From an uncultured Ruminococcus sp. (GTDB lineage: Bacteria; Bacillota; Clostridia; Oscillospirales; Ruminococcaceae), in assembly GCA_902783235.1 (NCBI GenBank), contig CACZQG010000310.1:1-6857 (forward strand): a stretch of DNA of 6,857 nucleotides, written 5' to 3'. The notes under the pieces were generated by a model. That model was not told the DNA's origin. It saw only the letters and a list, made by a program, of their open reading frames with translations, and ran no database searches. This document shows, in pieces, positions 1 through 6,644 of this stretch; positions within the stretch are counted from its first letter, which is position 1, and every line of letters starts with the position of its first letter. The translations under genes were made by a program, and so were the position numbers.

Positions 1-261
1 CTCGCCAGTCCCATGCATATAAACTTTTTTAAATCGGTTTGGAAACTCCTCCATCTGATTTAATATCAGCTCAAAATCATCTTTAGAAAGCAAATTATTT
101 GCAAATTTAGTAAAAGTTTCCTCGTTACTCTGAGGGCAAAAAACACAGCGAAAATTGCATAATCTTGAAGTTTCTACCAACAGCGTAAAAGGGGTATCCA
201 ACGGTATAACTTTCTCAAGACAAGTTCGATCGTTTTTATAAATATGAGCATTATAGTGCAT
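1..261 (-). CDS. Radical SAM protein, N-terminal part (cut by left window edge)
   Basis: This is the first 87 codons of a radical SAM enzyme; the rest lies beyond base 1. The reading frame is open from an ATG at 261 to the edge. The cluster motif CNFRCVFC supplies C35, C39 and C42 (CxxxCxxC), which in this superfamily bind the [4Fe-4S] cluster that cleaves S-adenosylmethionine, and the visible part ends at HGTGE (83-87), at the place of the usual GGE(P) SAM-binding motif. The start overlaps the end of the upstream aldo/keto reductase gene by 11 bases. An AAAGGA at 276-281 could be the ribosome site but sits 14 bases from the ATG, which is long. Residues 11-24 (DRTCLEKVIPLDTP) and 71-80 match the other radical SAM protein at 1685-2674 at identical positions, so the two are paralogs. 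The substrate is unknown, and the missing C-terminus would show whether it also has a SPASM domain. Confidence 0.88.
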   Translation of the reverse strand, partial: MHYNAHIYKNDRTCLEKVIPLDTPFTLLVETSRLCNFRCVFCPQSNEETFTKFANNLLSKDDFELILNQMEEFPNRFKKVYMHGTGE

Positions 262-1684
262 CTATTATCGTACCGTCCTTTACATAATCCTTAAGCATTT
301 CCCTGATCTCCTGTTCATATTTCTTTGCGGTGATAATAACCCTCTCTATATCAAGATCACGAAGTTCAGACGGTTGATGGATAGTCCTATCACTGTCCAC
401 AACTTTAGTTCCCCACTTTGCAGGATTAGAATCAAAAAACCAGATATTTTCAGGCATATGCCCATATAATGTCACACTTGCCCGAAGCATTGTTTCGGCA
501 TCAATGGAAAGACCGTATATAGCCGTTTTGGGATAGCCTGAATCAGGAAAATATTTTTTTAACAGACCTTCCTGTTTTTTCTTTTCTCTGCCGCATATTT
601 CATTTATCTCTTCCATTCGCTTTATTATAGGCAAATGCTGCGTACAGATCCTTTCGCATCTTCCGCATTTTATACAATCAACAGTTTCAAAGGGATAAGA
701 ATTGCAAAACATCTTTCTCCATTCATGAAAATGTATCTCATTTTTATTCGACAAAATATACTCATTATAACTTCCCATTTGACGACTAATATGTATTTTT
801 TTAGGGCAATCCTTACAATAATCACACATTGTACATAGGGGAGCATCTATAGGATTCATTTTATCTGCTATGCTATGCCACTGTTCGACCGGAATATTAT
901 TGTCATTCTCAATAGCTTTAACTGCTTCTAAAAGGTCACGTTCTTCATTTACGCCTATTAAAAGAGATGTAACTTCTTTATGAGAAGCTACAAAACGGAT
1001 CGCACCTTCGACAACACTTTCTCCGCCTTGCTTCAAAGCAGAAAAATAGTCAGGATTTCTTGGTATCATCCCTCCTCCTAAAGGATTCATTATTGCAACA
1101 CCCAGACCATGCTCGCCTGCTGCTTTTATTCCGCTTAATCTATGTCGATAATTAAGTGCATTAAATCCAAGAATAACTCCTTCAAATCTTTCATCATTAA
1201 GTATCTGTACAAGTTCCTCACCGCTGCAATGAGCAGAAAAACAAATATGATCAATAAGTCCTTGTTCTTTAGCTTTAAGGGCACCTTCATATGGACCGCC
1301 GGGAGCTATTATTTTTTTATACTGATCTAATGTCAGCACACTCCACATATGAAAAAAATCAATTTTATCAACATTCAAATTAGAAATAGCCGTATCAATT
1401 CTTCTAAGCACATCATCGGCAGTAGGATCCATGCTTAGCATTGTTTTATTAGTTACATATAAATCATGTTTACCGTATTGTTTTATAGCTTCTCCCATAA
1501 CTTTTTCAGCTGTGCCAGCGGCATATGTAGAAGCTGTATCAAAAAAATTAATACCTAATTCAATTGCTTTAAGCACAAGAGCAACATTTTTAGAAAAGCT
1601 AGCTTTATCTGGTTGTAATCTAACCGTGCCCATTCCAATCAATGATATTTTTTTACCGGTAGTTCCATATTCCCTGTAAAGCAT
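251..1684 (-). CDS. Aldo/keto reductase with two [4Fe-4S] motifs and a C-terminal Rossmann-like domain
   Basis: The 477-residue protein has three parts. Residues 1-270 are an aldo/keto reductase barrel: the expected catalytic tetrad can be read as D49 and Y54 (FFDTASTY), K80 (VTNK) and H112 (DFFHMW), so NAD(P)H-linked carbonyl reduction or the reverse is likely. Residues 284-293 (C284, C287, C290, C293) and 337-347 (C337, C340, C343, C347) are two ferredoxin-like cysteine groups, as in the Fe-S branch of this family (COG1453-like). Residues about 384-477 are extra: IYGLSID, then FFDSNPAKWG, then a PSEL and RVIITA stretch, resembling the Rossmann-like sugar domain that reads GxGxxG, DSxPxKWG, SPEEL, IIIS in polysaccharide enzymes, but with a degenerate glycine loop. 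Proteins of the Fe-S branch usually end soon after the clusters. The start directly follows the stop of the upstream radical SAM gene, and the downstream radical SAM gene overlaps its end. It could pass electrons to those enzymes or reduce a keto sugar; both are inference. Confidence 0.9.
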   Translation of the reverse strand: MLYREYGTTGKKISLIGMGTVRLQPDKASFSKNVALVLKAIELGINFFDTASTYAAGTAEKVMGEAIKQYGKHDLYVTNKTMLSMDPTADDVLRRIDTAISNLNVDKIDFFHMWSVLTLDQYKKIIAPGGPYEGALKAKEQGLIDHICFSAHCSGEELVQILNDERFEGVILGFNALNYRHRLSGIKAAGEHGLGVAIMNPLGGGMIPRNPDYFSALKQGGESVVEGAIRFVASHKEVTSLLIGVNEERDLLEAVKAIENDNNIPVEQWHSIADKMNPIDAPLCTMCDYCKDCPKKIHISRQMGSYNEYILSNKNEIHFHEWRKMFCNSYPFETVDCIKCGRCERICTQHLPIIKRMEEINEICGREKKKQEGLLKKYFPDSGYPKTAIYGLSIDAETMLRASVTLYGHMPENIWFFDSNPAKWGTKVVDSDRTIHQPSELRDLDIERVIITAKKYEQEIREMLKDYVKDGTIIDAL

Positions 1685-2674
1685 TTACTCCTCCATTCGT
1701 TTAAGCAATACATCACGGTACTCGTCAATATTATCCATAGCAACAAGCTCATGAAATCTGCATCTATTGCATGGTTCAACACTTTTATTGCCATTTTTAA
1801 GTAAGGTTTTGCACAATTCTTTATGATTCATTCCATTCCAAACTGAAAAAATAGATTCTTTATTTGCATCACCTAACACTAAAATATTTTTCCAATCACT
1901 ACAACATGGTGTTATAAGTCCATTAGCTTGAATAGATAATGCATAAAAAGGTACAGGACAAATTTCCTTATAAACAACAGGATTTCCGTAAATATCCTTT
2001 TCATCATAATCAATTTTTAAATCCAAATCATACCAAAATGGAACCGCATGCTCAATACAGATTTTATCACATATAGGAGAAAAAATATTATAAAATTTTT
2101 CATAATCTTCTTGATTTTCAAGCGCTGCATCTGTGATTTTTATTACAATTTCTCCACTTTTCATCAAATCATAACAATCACTTATTTGTTTTACCAATTT
2201 TTCAAAGTCCATTTGATTATGGGAAAATTCACGATATGTTTTATTACTTAATCCATAAATTGAAATATCAATACGATTTAGTCCAGCATTAATAATCTTT
2301 TCCGCTCTTTCATATGTCAAAAGAGAAGCGTTTGTTGTTATACATAAATAATCTGATATATTTTTGTTTTTGGCATAAGAAATGATTTCTTCTAAATTTG
2401 AATTAACAAGCGGTTCCCCATGATCAAAAAATGAGATCCTCTTTATTTTCTGTGGAAATTCGGTCATATCATCAATACATTTTTTTGCTAACTCGACCGG
2501 CATTATCGTTTGCGGCATTACTTTAGCAGCTTCTCCATTTCCATGCGGACAAAATGAACAATGGAAATTACATACACTGGAAGCATCAAGAAAAACATGA
2601 AGAGGCGTGTCTAATGGTATATGTTCTTCAAGTTTTATTCTGTCTGTGTTCCCTTTTATTCCTTTTTCAGCCAT
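1685..2674 (-). CDS. Radical SAM protein with SPASM-type C-terminal domain
   Basis: The 329-residue protein carries the radical SAM motif CNFHCSFC (C35, C39, C42) and HGEPL (85-89) in place of GGEP, followed by the ITTNAS strand (112-117). The C-terminal third looks like a SPASM or twitch auxiliary-cluster domain: C239 in EICPVPF, C257 and C258 in GLITPCCSDW, a GDA..ESIFSVWN stretch (268-280), then C302 and C305 (PCNRC). Such enzymes use SAM cleavage to abstract hydrogen from peptides, sugars or other alcohols, with auxiliary clusters taking electrons. No small peptide-precursor gene is seen nearby, and the neighbours are sugar enzymes, so a carbohydrate substrate is more likely than a peptide, but this is inference. 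The start has AAGG at 2683-2686, 8 bases upstream of the ATG, in a 14-base gap after the glycosyltransferase gene. Its last codons (RMEE) encode the ribosome site of the next gene. The gene looks more AT-rich than the CDP-sugar genes upstream. Confidence 0.92.
   Translation of the reverse strand: MAEKGIKGNTDRIKLEEHIPLDTPLHVFLDASSVCNFHCSFCPHGNGEAAKVMPQTIMPVELAKKCIDDMTEFPQKIKRISFFDHGEPLVNSNLEEIISYAKNKNISDYLCITTNASLLTYERAEKIINAGLNRIDISIYGLSNKTYREFSHNQMDFEKLVKQISDCYDLMKSGEIVIKITDAALENQEDYEKFYNIFSPICDKICIEHAVPFWYDLDLKIDYDEKDIYGNPVVYKEICPVPFYALSIQANGLITPCCSDWKNILVLGDANKESIFSVWNGMNHKELCKTLLKNGNKSVEPCNRCRFHELVAMDNIDEYRDVLLKRMEE
1688..1694 (-). promoter_or_regulatory. Ribosome binding site inside the upstream gene's last codons
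   Basis: On the minus strand GGAGGAG lies within the final codons of the radical SAM gene, followed directly by TAA and then the ATG of the aldo/keto reductase gene, with no spacer between stop and start. The GGAGG core is 5 bases from the ATG. This fixes the start at 1684 and implies translational coupling of the two proteins. Confidence 0.8.
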
Positions 2675-2688
2675 TTTTGTTACCTTCT

Positions 2689-3948
2689 TTATTTTTTATT
2701 TTTCAGGCTATCTGCCCAATCTGATAATCTATTATCGTCCTGATAGTAATCATGATAGTGTGTCGGAGAACCTTTTGTAGGTTCATAAAAAATCTTTCCG
2801 AGTTCATCTAAACGATCATCTTCAAAATATTTTCTCTCTTCCTGTCCTACACAAGACAAAAACCATTTTGACGGTTCTCCTTTAAAGAAATCATCGAAAG
2901 TATGTATCTTTTTTTCATATTTCTCAGCACGTTCACACGTTTTTGCAAACCTTTGCCTGTTTTTCTCAATATCATATTGTTCTAACGTCTTTTCTCGTGC
3001 ATTCACTCCTATTTCCATAGCTTTCTCAGGATTATCGTAAAGATATCGGATAGCTTGTCTGTATTCACTTGGTGACTTTACTAAAAGACCAGTCTCTTTA
3101 TTTTTTATTATATACTTTTCAACACATTGTTCCAAAGCAACAACAGGCAATCCGGCTGCCATTGCTTCAAGCAGCGCATTTTCTGTTGCTCCAAAATGCT
3201 GTGGATTCAACAAATACCCAAATACATCAAGTTCAGAAAGAACTGCCGGAACATCCTTTACCTGACCTAAAAAAAGGAACTCGTTCTTGCCGCTATTTTG
3301 CTTATAGCGCATCATTATCTGCTCCTGATTTGCCGCATTACCTGCCATAACAAATTTTGCATCAGTTATGTCTATCGCTGAACAATAATCTGCAAAATCA
3401 GGATTTAATTTACAAAAGCCTAATGTTCCTACATATCCTATCCGGAATTCATCATGTTCCTTACGTTCTATCTTTCCAAAACGAGACAAATCATTCAATC
3501 CATATACAACATGGAAATGCTCATTTATGTAATCATCACCTAACGCACGGAATTGTGGAAGCTTTAAACTGAACGGCGTTGCAAACATGACCTGATCAAA
3601 ATGCTTTACAAAATCAGCAGGAACTATCGGGTAATAATTCCCGCTTACATGACACCAAAGTATGCTTCGTATTGGTATTTTGGGGAATTCAATTAAAAAT
3701 TTAGTCATGGCTGGATGATGTGTCCAGTTAATGACAACTATATCTGCTGCTTCAAGTTCTTCAACTATCTGCTCCCTGTCTGCATCAAGTATGATTTCAA
3801 ATCCAGCCTCTTTTACCCTTGATAAAGTAACCGTATCCAACGGCTTTTCAAGCAAAAGAATACGATGCTGTTCTCCGCCGGTCTTCAAGCCAATATAGGT
3901 TGAGCCGATACCTCCGCCAACGTGCGCTGCTATATGAAGAATCCTCAT
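2689..3948 (-). CDS. Glycosyltransferase, family 4-like (GT-B fold), with C-terminal extension
   Basis: The 419-residue protein looks like a GT-B retaining glycosyltransferase that would move a sugar from a nucleotide donor to a growing glycan in the cytoplasm. The N-terminal domain begins MRILHIAAHVGGGIGS with the glycine-rich loop after the first strand. The C-terminal donor domain starts near 168 (FRIGYVGTLG) and holds FVMAGNA (199-205), FLFLGQV (224-230) and the signature HFGATENALLEAMAAGLPVV (251-270). In the usual EX7E signature two glutamates are eight positions apart; here E261 is present but position 253 is glycine and another glutamate is at 256, so the first catalytic-site residue is altered or shifted. 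After about residue 345 comes a charged, aromatic tail with SPTHYHDYYQDD (394-405) that I do not recognise. An AGGAGT site lies 6 bases before the ATG. The acceptor and donor are unknown; the nearby CDP-sugar pathway may or may not supply the donor. Confidence 0.87.
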   Translation of the reverse strand: MRILHIAAHVGGGIGSTYIGLKTGGEQHRILLLEKPLDTVTLSRVKEAGFEIILDADREQIVEELEAADIVVINWTHHPAMTKFLIEFPKIPIRSILWCHVSGNYYPIVPADFVKHFDQVMFATPFSLKLPQFRALGDDYINEHFHVVYGLNDLSRFGKIERKEHDEFRIGYVGTLGFCKLNPDFADYCSAIDITDAKFVMAGNAANQEQIMMRYKQNSGKNEFLFLGQVKDVPAVLSELDVFGYLLNPQHFGATENALLEAMAAGLPVVALEQCVEKYIIKNKETGLLVKSPSEYRQAIRYLYDNPEKAMEIGVNAREKTLEQYDIEKNRQRFAKTCERAEKYEKKIHTFDDFFKGEPSKWFLSCVGQEERKYFEDDRLDELGKIFYEPTKGSPTHYHDYYQDDNRLSDWADSLKNKK

Positions 3949-4089
3949 TTTTTTACTCCTGGTATAATTTATAGCTTATGCCTCACGCTTATAATAAAAC
4001 GGAGACCATTTCATTGAAAAGACAAGCTGTTTCAAAAGCTTGCCACAGTTTTATTAAATATGATCATTTGGAAAACATAATGAATCTGC
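3949..4089 (-). other. Intergenic spacer between the CDP-sugar genes and the glycosyltransferase
   Basis: This is the only gap of more than about 35 bases in the window. Reading on the minus strand it contains a hairpin followed by T residues (4017-4044), an A/T-rich stretch with TATTAT near 3990-3995 and TATAAA near 3969-3974, and the AGGAGT ribosome site at 3955-3960. The -10-like boxes have no convincing -35 partner (the best, TTTCAA at 17 bases from TATTAT, is a poor match), so an internal promoter is possible but not shown. No protein-coding frame is convincing here. Confidence 0.5.
4017..4044 (-). terminator. Possible weak intrinsic terminator or attenuator hairpin
   Basis: On the minus strand GGCAAGCT (4044-4037) pairs with AGCTTGTC (4028-4021), including one G-U pair, around an 8-base loop TTTGAAAC, and is followed by TTTT at 4020-4017. 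It begins about 45 bases after the reductase stop codon. The stem has only a few GC pairs and the T run is short, so it would be a leaky terminator at best. It sits where the CDP-sugar genes end and the glycosyltransferase part begins. Confidence 0.4.
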
Positions 4090-4992
4090 TTATTGATCAT
4101 ACGATAAAGAGTCTTTTATATTTTGCACTATATTTTCATAACTATATGTATATTTCAAGCCTGTATCTCTTTCAAGATCAATAGTATCAAACCAATCGTT
4201 GTTGAAGATAAGCTTATCATCTGTTTTTTTTCCAAAACCTATCGAAAGAGAATAGTCACATATTTCGGCCGCTTTTTCAATATACTCATGCAATTTTTTA
4301 GATGCACCGCTTCCGATATAATACATACTTTTAGAAGTATTTTTTTCACCAAGTTCTCTTAAAGCTTCGGCCAGATACTCAACAGCAAAAATATCAAAAT
4401 AATTATCGCATTTTCCAAACGCTGTTTCATCATCATTGACAAAAGCATTTACAGCATAAGGAATAAGCTGATTCTTATTCATATATTTACCGGCAGGATG
4501 GCAGAACTGTACCCAAATGTACTTTATTTTCATATCCTTTGACATCTGTAAAGTTAATTCATGCGCCTGCTTTTTAGAAATTATATAAAATGCGTGCTTA
4601 TTCTTTTCAGGATCCGAAACTATGCTGTCGGCAAAATTTTCATATACAGTTCCGGTAAAAATGATCTTTTTGCAGCCGATACGCTCTGCCGTTTTTAAAG
4701 CGTTCACACACATGGCAACATTCGACAACTGAAGTATGGGGTCTGTTCTCTTTTCTCCGAGAGAACCATCCCATATCAAGTGATACCATACATCAATATG
4801 TATATCTGAAATTTTATCTTCAAGCTCTTCCTGAGAAGTTTTTATAATGATCAGTTTATCATTCTTAGTAATATTATTAAGGTATCCTTCTGAATTTCTG
4901 CACACAGCATATACCTTATGCCCACAAGAAAGCAATTCATTAGTAAGATGATACCCTATATATCCGGAAGCTCCGTTTATCAATACATTCAT
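4090..4992 (-). CDS. Extended-SDR NAD(P)-dependent sugar reductase/epimerase
   Basis: The 300-residue protein belongs to the NAD-dependent epimerase/dehydratase (extended SDR) family that acts on nucleotide sugars. The cofactor loop GASGYIG gives G7, G10 and G13. The catalytic residues read T113/T115 (FTGTVYE), Y136 and K140 (YIISK, the YxxxK motif). HLIWDG (71-76), HPAGKY (165-170) and a DIFAVEYLAEAL stretch (200-211) fit this family's substrate side. It begins 4 bases after the stop of the cupin epimerase gene, so the two are probably co-translated. In a CDP-4-keto-6-deoxyhexose pathway an enzyme here most likely reduces C4 to give the final CDP-6-deoxyhexose, as RmlD or CDP-abequose synthase do for their sugars. 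A 4-epimerase role cannot be excluded, and the stereochemistry of the product cannot be read from the sequence. The ribosome site is weak and would lie inside the preceding gene. Confidence 0.88.
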   Translation of the reverse strand: MNVLINGASGYIGYHLTNELLSCGHKVYAVCRNSEGYLNNITKNDKLIIIKTSQEELEDKISDIHIDVWYHLIWDGSLGEKRTDPILQLSNVAMCVNALKTAERIGCKKIIFTGTVYENFADSIVSDPEKNKHAFYIISKKQAHELTLQMSKDMKIKYIWVQFCHPAGKYMNKNQLIPYAVNAFVNDDETAFGKCDNYFDIFAVEYLAEALRELGEKNTSKSMYYIGSGASKKLHEYIEKAAEICDYSLSIGFGKKTDDKLIFNNDWFDTIDLERDTGLKYTYSYENIVQNIKDSLSYDQ

Positions 4993-4996
4993 GGCA

Positions 4997-5530
4997 TTAC
5001 CCGATCCATTTATGATTTCTGTCTTTATCTGATATTACCAGTTTTTGCTTATCTACACCCCAGTCAATAGCAAATGCCGGGTCATCATAACTATAACACT
5101 GCTCGCTGTTAGGAGTGTATTCATGTGTAACATAATACAATACCTGCGAATCAGCTTCAAGTGTAAGGTAACCATGAGCACAGCCTTTAGGAATGTATAA
5201 ACATTTTCCGTTTTCTTCACTTAATTCAGCTGCAACATATTGCTTGTATGTCTCAGAATCCGGTCTTACATCTACGCAAACATCCATTACCTTTCCTCTT
5301 GTACACATAACAAGCTTGTCCTCAGCATATGGCGCTGACTGTGAATGTAATCCTCTAAGAGTATATATACTGTTATTTGCTGAAATATTAGATTGTATAA
5401 ACTCTGCGTTCATTCCGTTTTCTTCCAAATTTTTTTTGCAAAAAGCTCTGGAAAAATAGCCTCTTTCATCACTGAAAAAATCACGTTCAATAATATAGCA
5501 GCCTTCTATTTTGGTTTTTGTTATATTCAT
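4997..5530 (-). CDS. rfbC: RmlC-type cupin sugar epimerase (dTDP-4-dehydrorhamnose 3,5-epimerase family)
   Basis: The 177-residue length and the motifs are those of RmlC: LRGLHSQ with the general-base histidine at H62, K72 in the EDKLV strand, GKVMDVCVDVRPDS (79-92), IPKGCAHGYL with H119 (113-122), Y132 in VLYYVT, and DDPAFAIDW (149-157) followed by SDKDR with D170. RmlC enzymes epimerise C3 and/or C5 of a 4-keto-6-deoxy nucleotide sugar. All catalytic positions I can align are kept, so activity is likely. The family name implies a dTDP substrate, but here the neighbours are CDP-glucose enzymes, so the substrate is more probably CDP-4-keto-6-deoxyglucose; whether it inverts one or two centres is unknown. 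The gene symbol is a family label only. It follows the dehydratase by 31 bases and ends 4 bases before the reductase. The frame has a stop two codons before the ATG, which fixes the start. Confidence 0.93.
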   Translation of the reverse strand: MNITKTKIEGCYIIERDFFSDERGYFSRAFCKKNLEENGMNAEFIQSNISANNSIYTLRGLHSQSAPYAEDKLVMCTRGKVMDVCVDVRPDSETYKQYVAAELSEENGKCLYIPKGCAHGYLTLEADSQVLYYVTHEYTPNSEQCYSYDDPAFAIDWGVDKQKLVISDKDRNHKWIG

Positions 5531-5544
5531 ACTCTATACTTATT

Positions 5545-5552
5545 CTCCTTTT
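5545..5552 (-). promoter_or_regulatory. Ribosome binding site with long spacing
   Basis: On the minus strand AAAAGGAG lies in the 31-base gap after the dehydratase gene. It is a strong Shine-Dalgarno match but its end is 14 bases from the ATG at 5530, longer than usual. A TAG in frame between them rules out a closer upstream start. Confidence 0.55.
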
Positions 5553-5561
5553 GGATAAAGA

Positions 5562-6644
5562 TCATCGATCCTTTGTAAAATAATCCTGTATCATTTTTTC
5601 AGTAACGTCTTTCATATCCTCACCGTTCATCTGTGCTTTATACCAAAGAGCAGTATTTTTTACTGCATCATTTATATCCAATTTATTTGAAAAATCGAGA
5701 AGCTGGTATATCTTTCCGGTATTAAGTGTTAATACCGCATCTTCGTGAGGCTCTTCTTTGACTGCACTATCAGAAATATTATATTCAAGTTCCGGTATAT
5801 ACGACTTCATAAGCTTTACTATCTCAACGACCGTAAGGCAATCGCTGAGACTTGGACCTACATTATATGCACCGTTATACTTTACTCCGGAATCATAAAG
5901 TTTTTCTGCAAGCGTTATATATAATGACAGCGGTTCAAGAACATTCTGCCACGGACGTATAGACATAGGGTTTCGCAAAGTTACACTGCTTTTGTTCTTT
6001 ACAGCCCTTATGCAGTCCGGGATTATCCTGTCGGGAGACACATCTCCGCCGCCTATAACATTGCCCGCTCTTGCTGTTGCTATCGCTGTACTATGAGTAA
6101 CGCCGAATTTTTGCGGATCAAAAAATGATCTCATAAAAGAAGATGTGACTATCTCGGAACAAGCTTTGCTCGAAGCATATGGATCATATCCGCCGAGTTT
6201 GTCTTTTTCCGAGAAAAACGCATCATTATTACCGTTTTCATATACCTTGTCGGTGGTTATATTTACTACTGATCTTAATTTATCGCATTTTCTTAAACAA
6301 TTAAGCAATACTGCCGTTCCGATAACATTTGTCTTGTATGTATATATCGGTTCAACATATGACAGACGAACGATAGGCTGTGCCGCCAAATGAAATACTA
6401 TCTCCGGTTTTATACGTTCTATAAGACCGGCAAGTTTTTCTTCATCACATATATCACCGTAATTACAGTCCATATTCTTATCAAGCTCTATAGCATTGAA
6501 TATGCTGTCATTATCATTGTTTTCCAGCGCATATCCGTGAACATCTGCGCCCGAACTCAAAAGTATCTGCGATATCCATGAACCTTTGAAACCGGTATTT
6601 CCGGTAATAAGCACACTTTTCCCATGCCAAAAATCTTTATTCAT
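5562..6644 (-). CDS. rfbG: CDP-glucose 4,6-dehydratase
   Basis: The 360-residue extended-SDR enzyme converts CDP-glucose to CDP-4-keto-6-deoxyglucose with bound NAD, in the cytoplasm. From the chosen start, FWHGKSVLITGNTGFKGSW carries the GxxGxxG loop (G15, G18, G21); VFHLAAQPIVRLSY (83-96) is typical of this subgroup; the active site reads T131-D132-K133 (TTDKVYEN) and Y156xxxK160 (YASSK); ATARAGNVIGGGD (189-201) and SIRPWQNVLEPL (228-239) are strong signatures separating it from dTDP-glucose dehydratases. Length fits the family. An in-frame ATG at 6668 would add 8 residues (MLLGWCGK) but lacks a ribosome site and lies deeper in the preceding gene, whereas the ATG at 6644 has GGATGG 9 bases upstream and gives the usual N-terminus. 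The gene overlaps the end of the cytidylyltransferase gene by 8 bases, matching the common rfbF-rfbG order. Confidence 0.96.
   Translation of the reverse strand: MNKDFWHGKSVLITGNTGFKGSWISQILLSSGADVHGYALENNDNDSIFNAIELDKNMDCNYGDICDEEKLAGLIERIKPEIVFHLAAQPIVRLSYVEPIYTYKTNVIGTAVLLNCLRKCDKLRSVVNITTDKVYENGNNDAFFSEKDKLGGYDPYASSKACSEIVTSSFMRSFFDPQKFGVTHSTAIATARAGNVIGGGDVSPDRIIPDCIRAVKNKSSVTLRNPMSIRPWQNVLEPLSLYITLAEKLYDSGVKYNGAYNVGPSLSDCLTVVEIVKLMKSYIPELEYNISDSAVKEEPHEDAVLTLNTGKIYQLLDFSNKLDINDAVKNTALWYKAQMNGEDMKDVTEKMIQDYFTKDR

Noticed and set aside
249..251. ATG overlapping the reductase stop codon (TAATG) as the start of the left-edge gene
   Set aside because: It is in a different frame from the radical SAM motif and reaches a stop within a few dozen codons; the ATG at 259-261 is in frame.
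1..2674. Peptide (RiPP) maturation cluster because of the SPASM-type radical SAM enzyme
   Set aside because: No short precursor-like gene, peptidase or exporter is visible, there is no room between these genes, and the neighbours are sugar enzymes. It cannot be fully excluded without the sequence to the left.
3069..3350. Open frame of 93 codons on the plus strand, and other plus-strand frames such as 635-838, 1431-1679, 5193-5459 and 6145-6393
   Set aside because: Each lies opposite a well-supported minus-strand gene with family motifs, and the translations show no domain or convincing start signal.
3961..4020. Internal promoter before the glycosyltransferase gene
   Set aside because: There are -10-like TATTAT and TATAAA boxes, but in this AT-rich sequence they are expected by chance and no good -35 box stands at the right distance.
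3978..4184. Plus-strand frame of 68 codons partly covering the intergenic gap
   Set aside because: About half of it lies opposite the end of the SDR gene, it has no clear ribosome site, and the translation resembles nothing I recognise.
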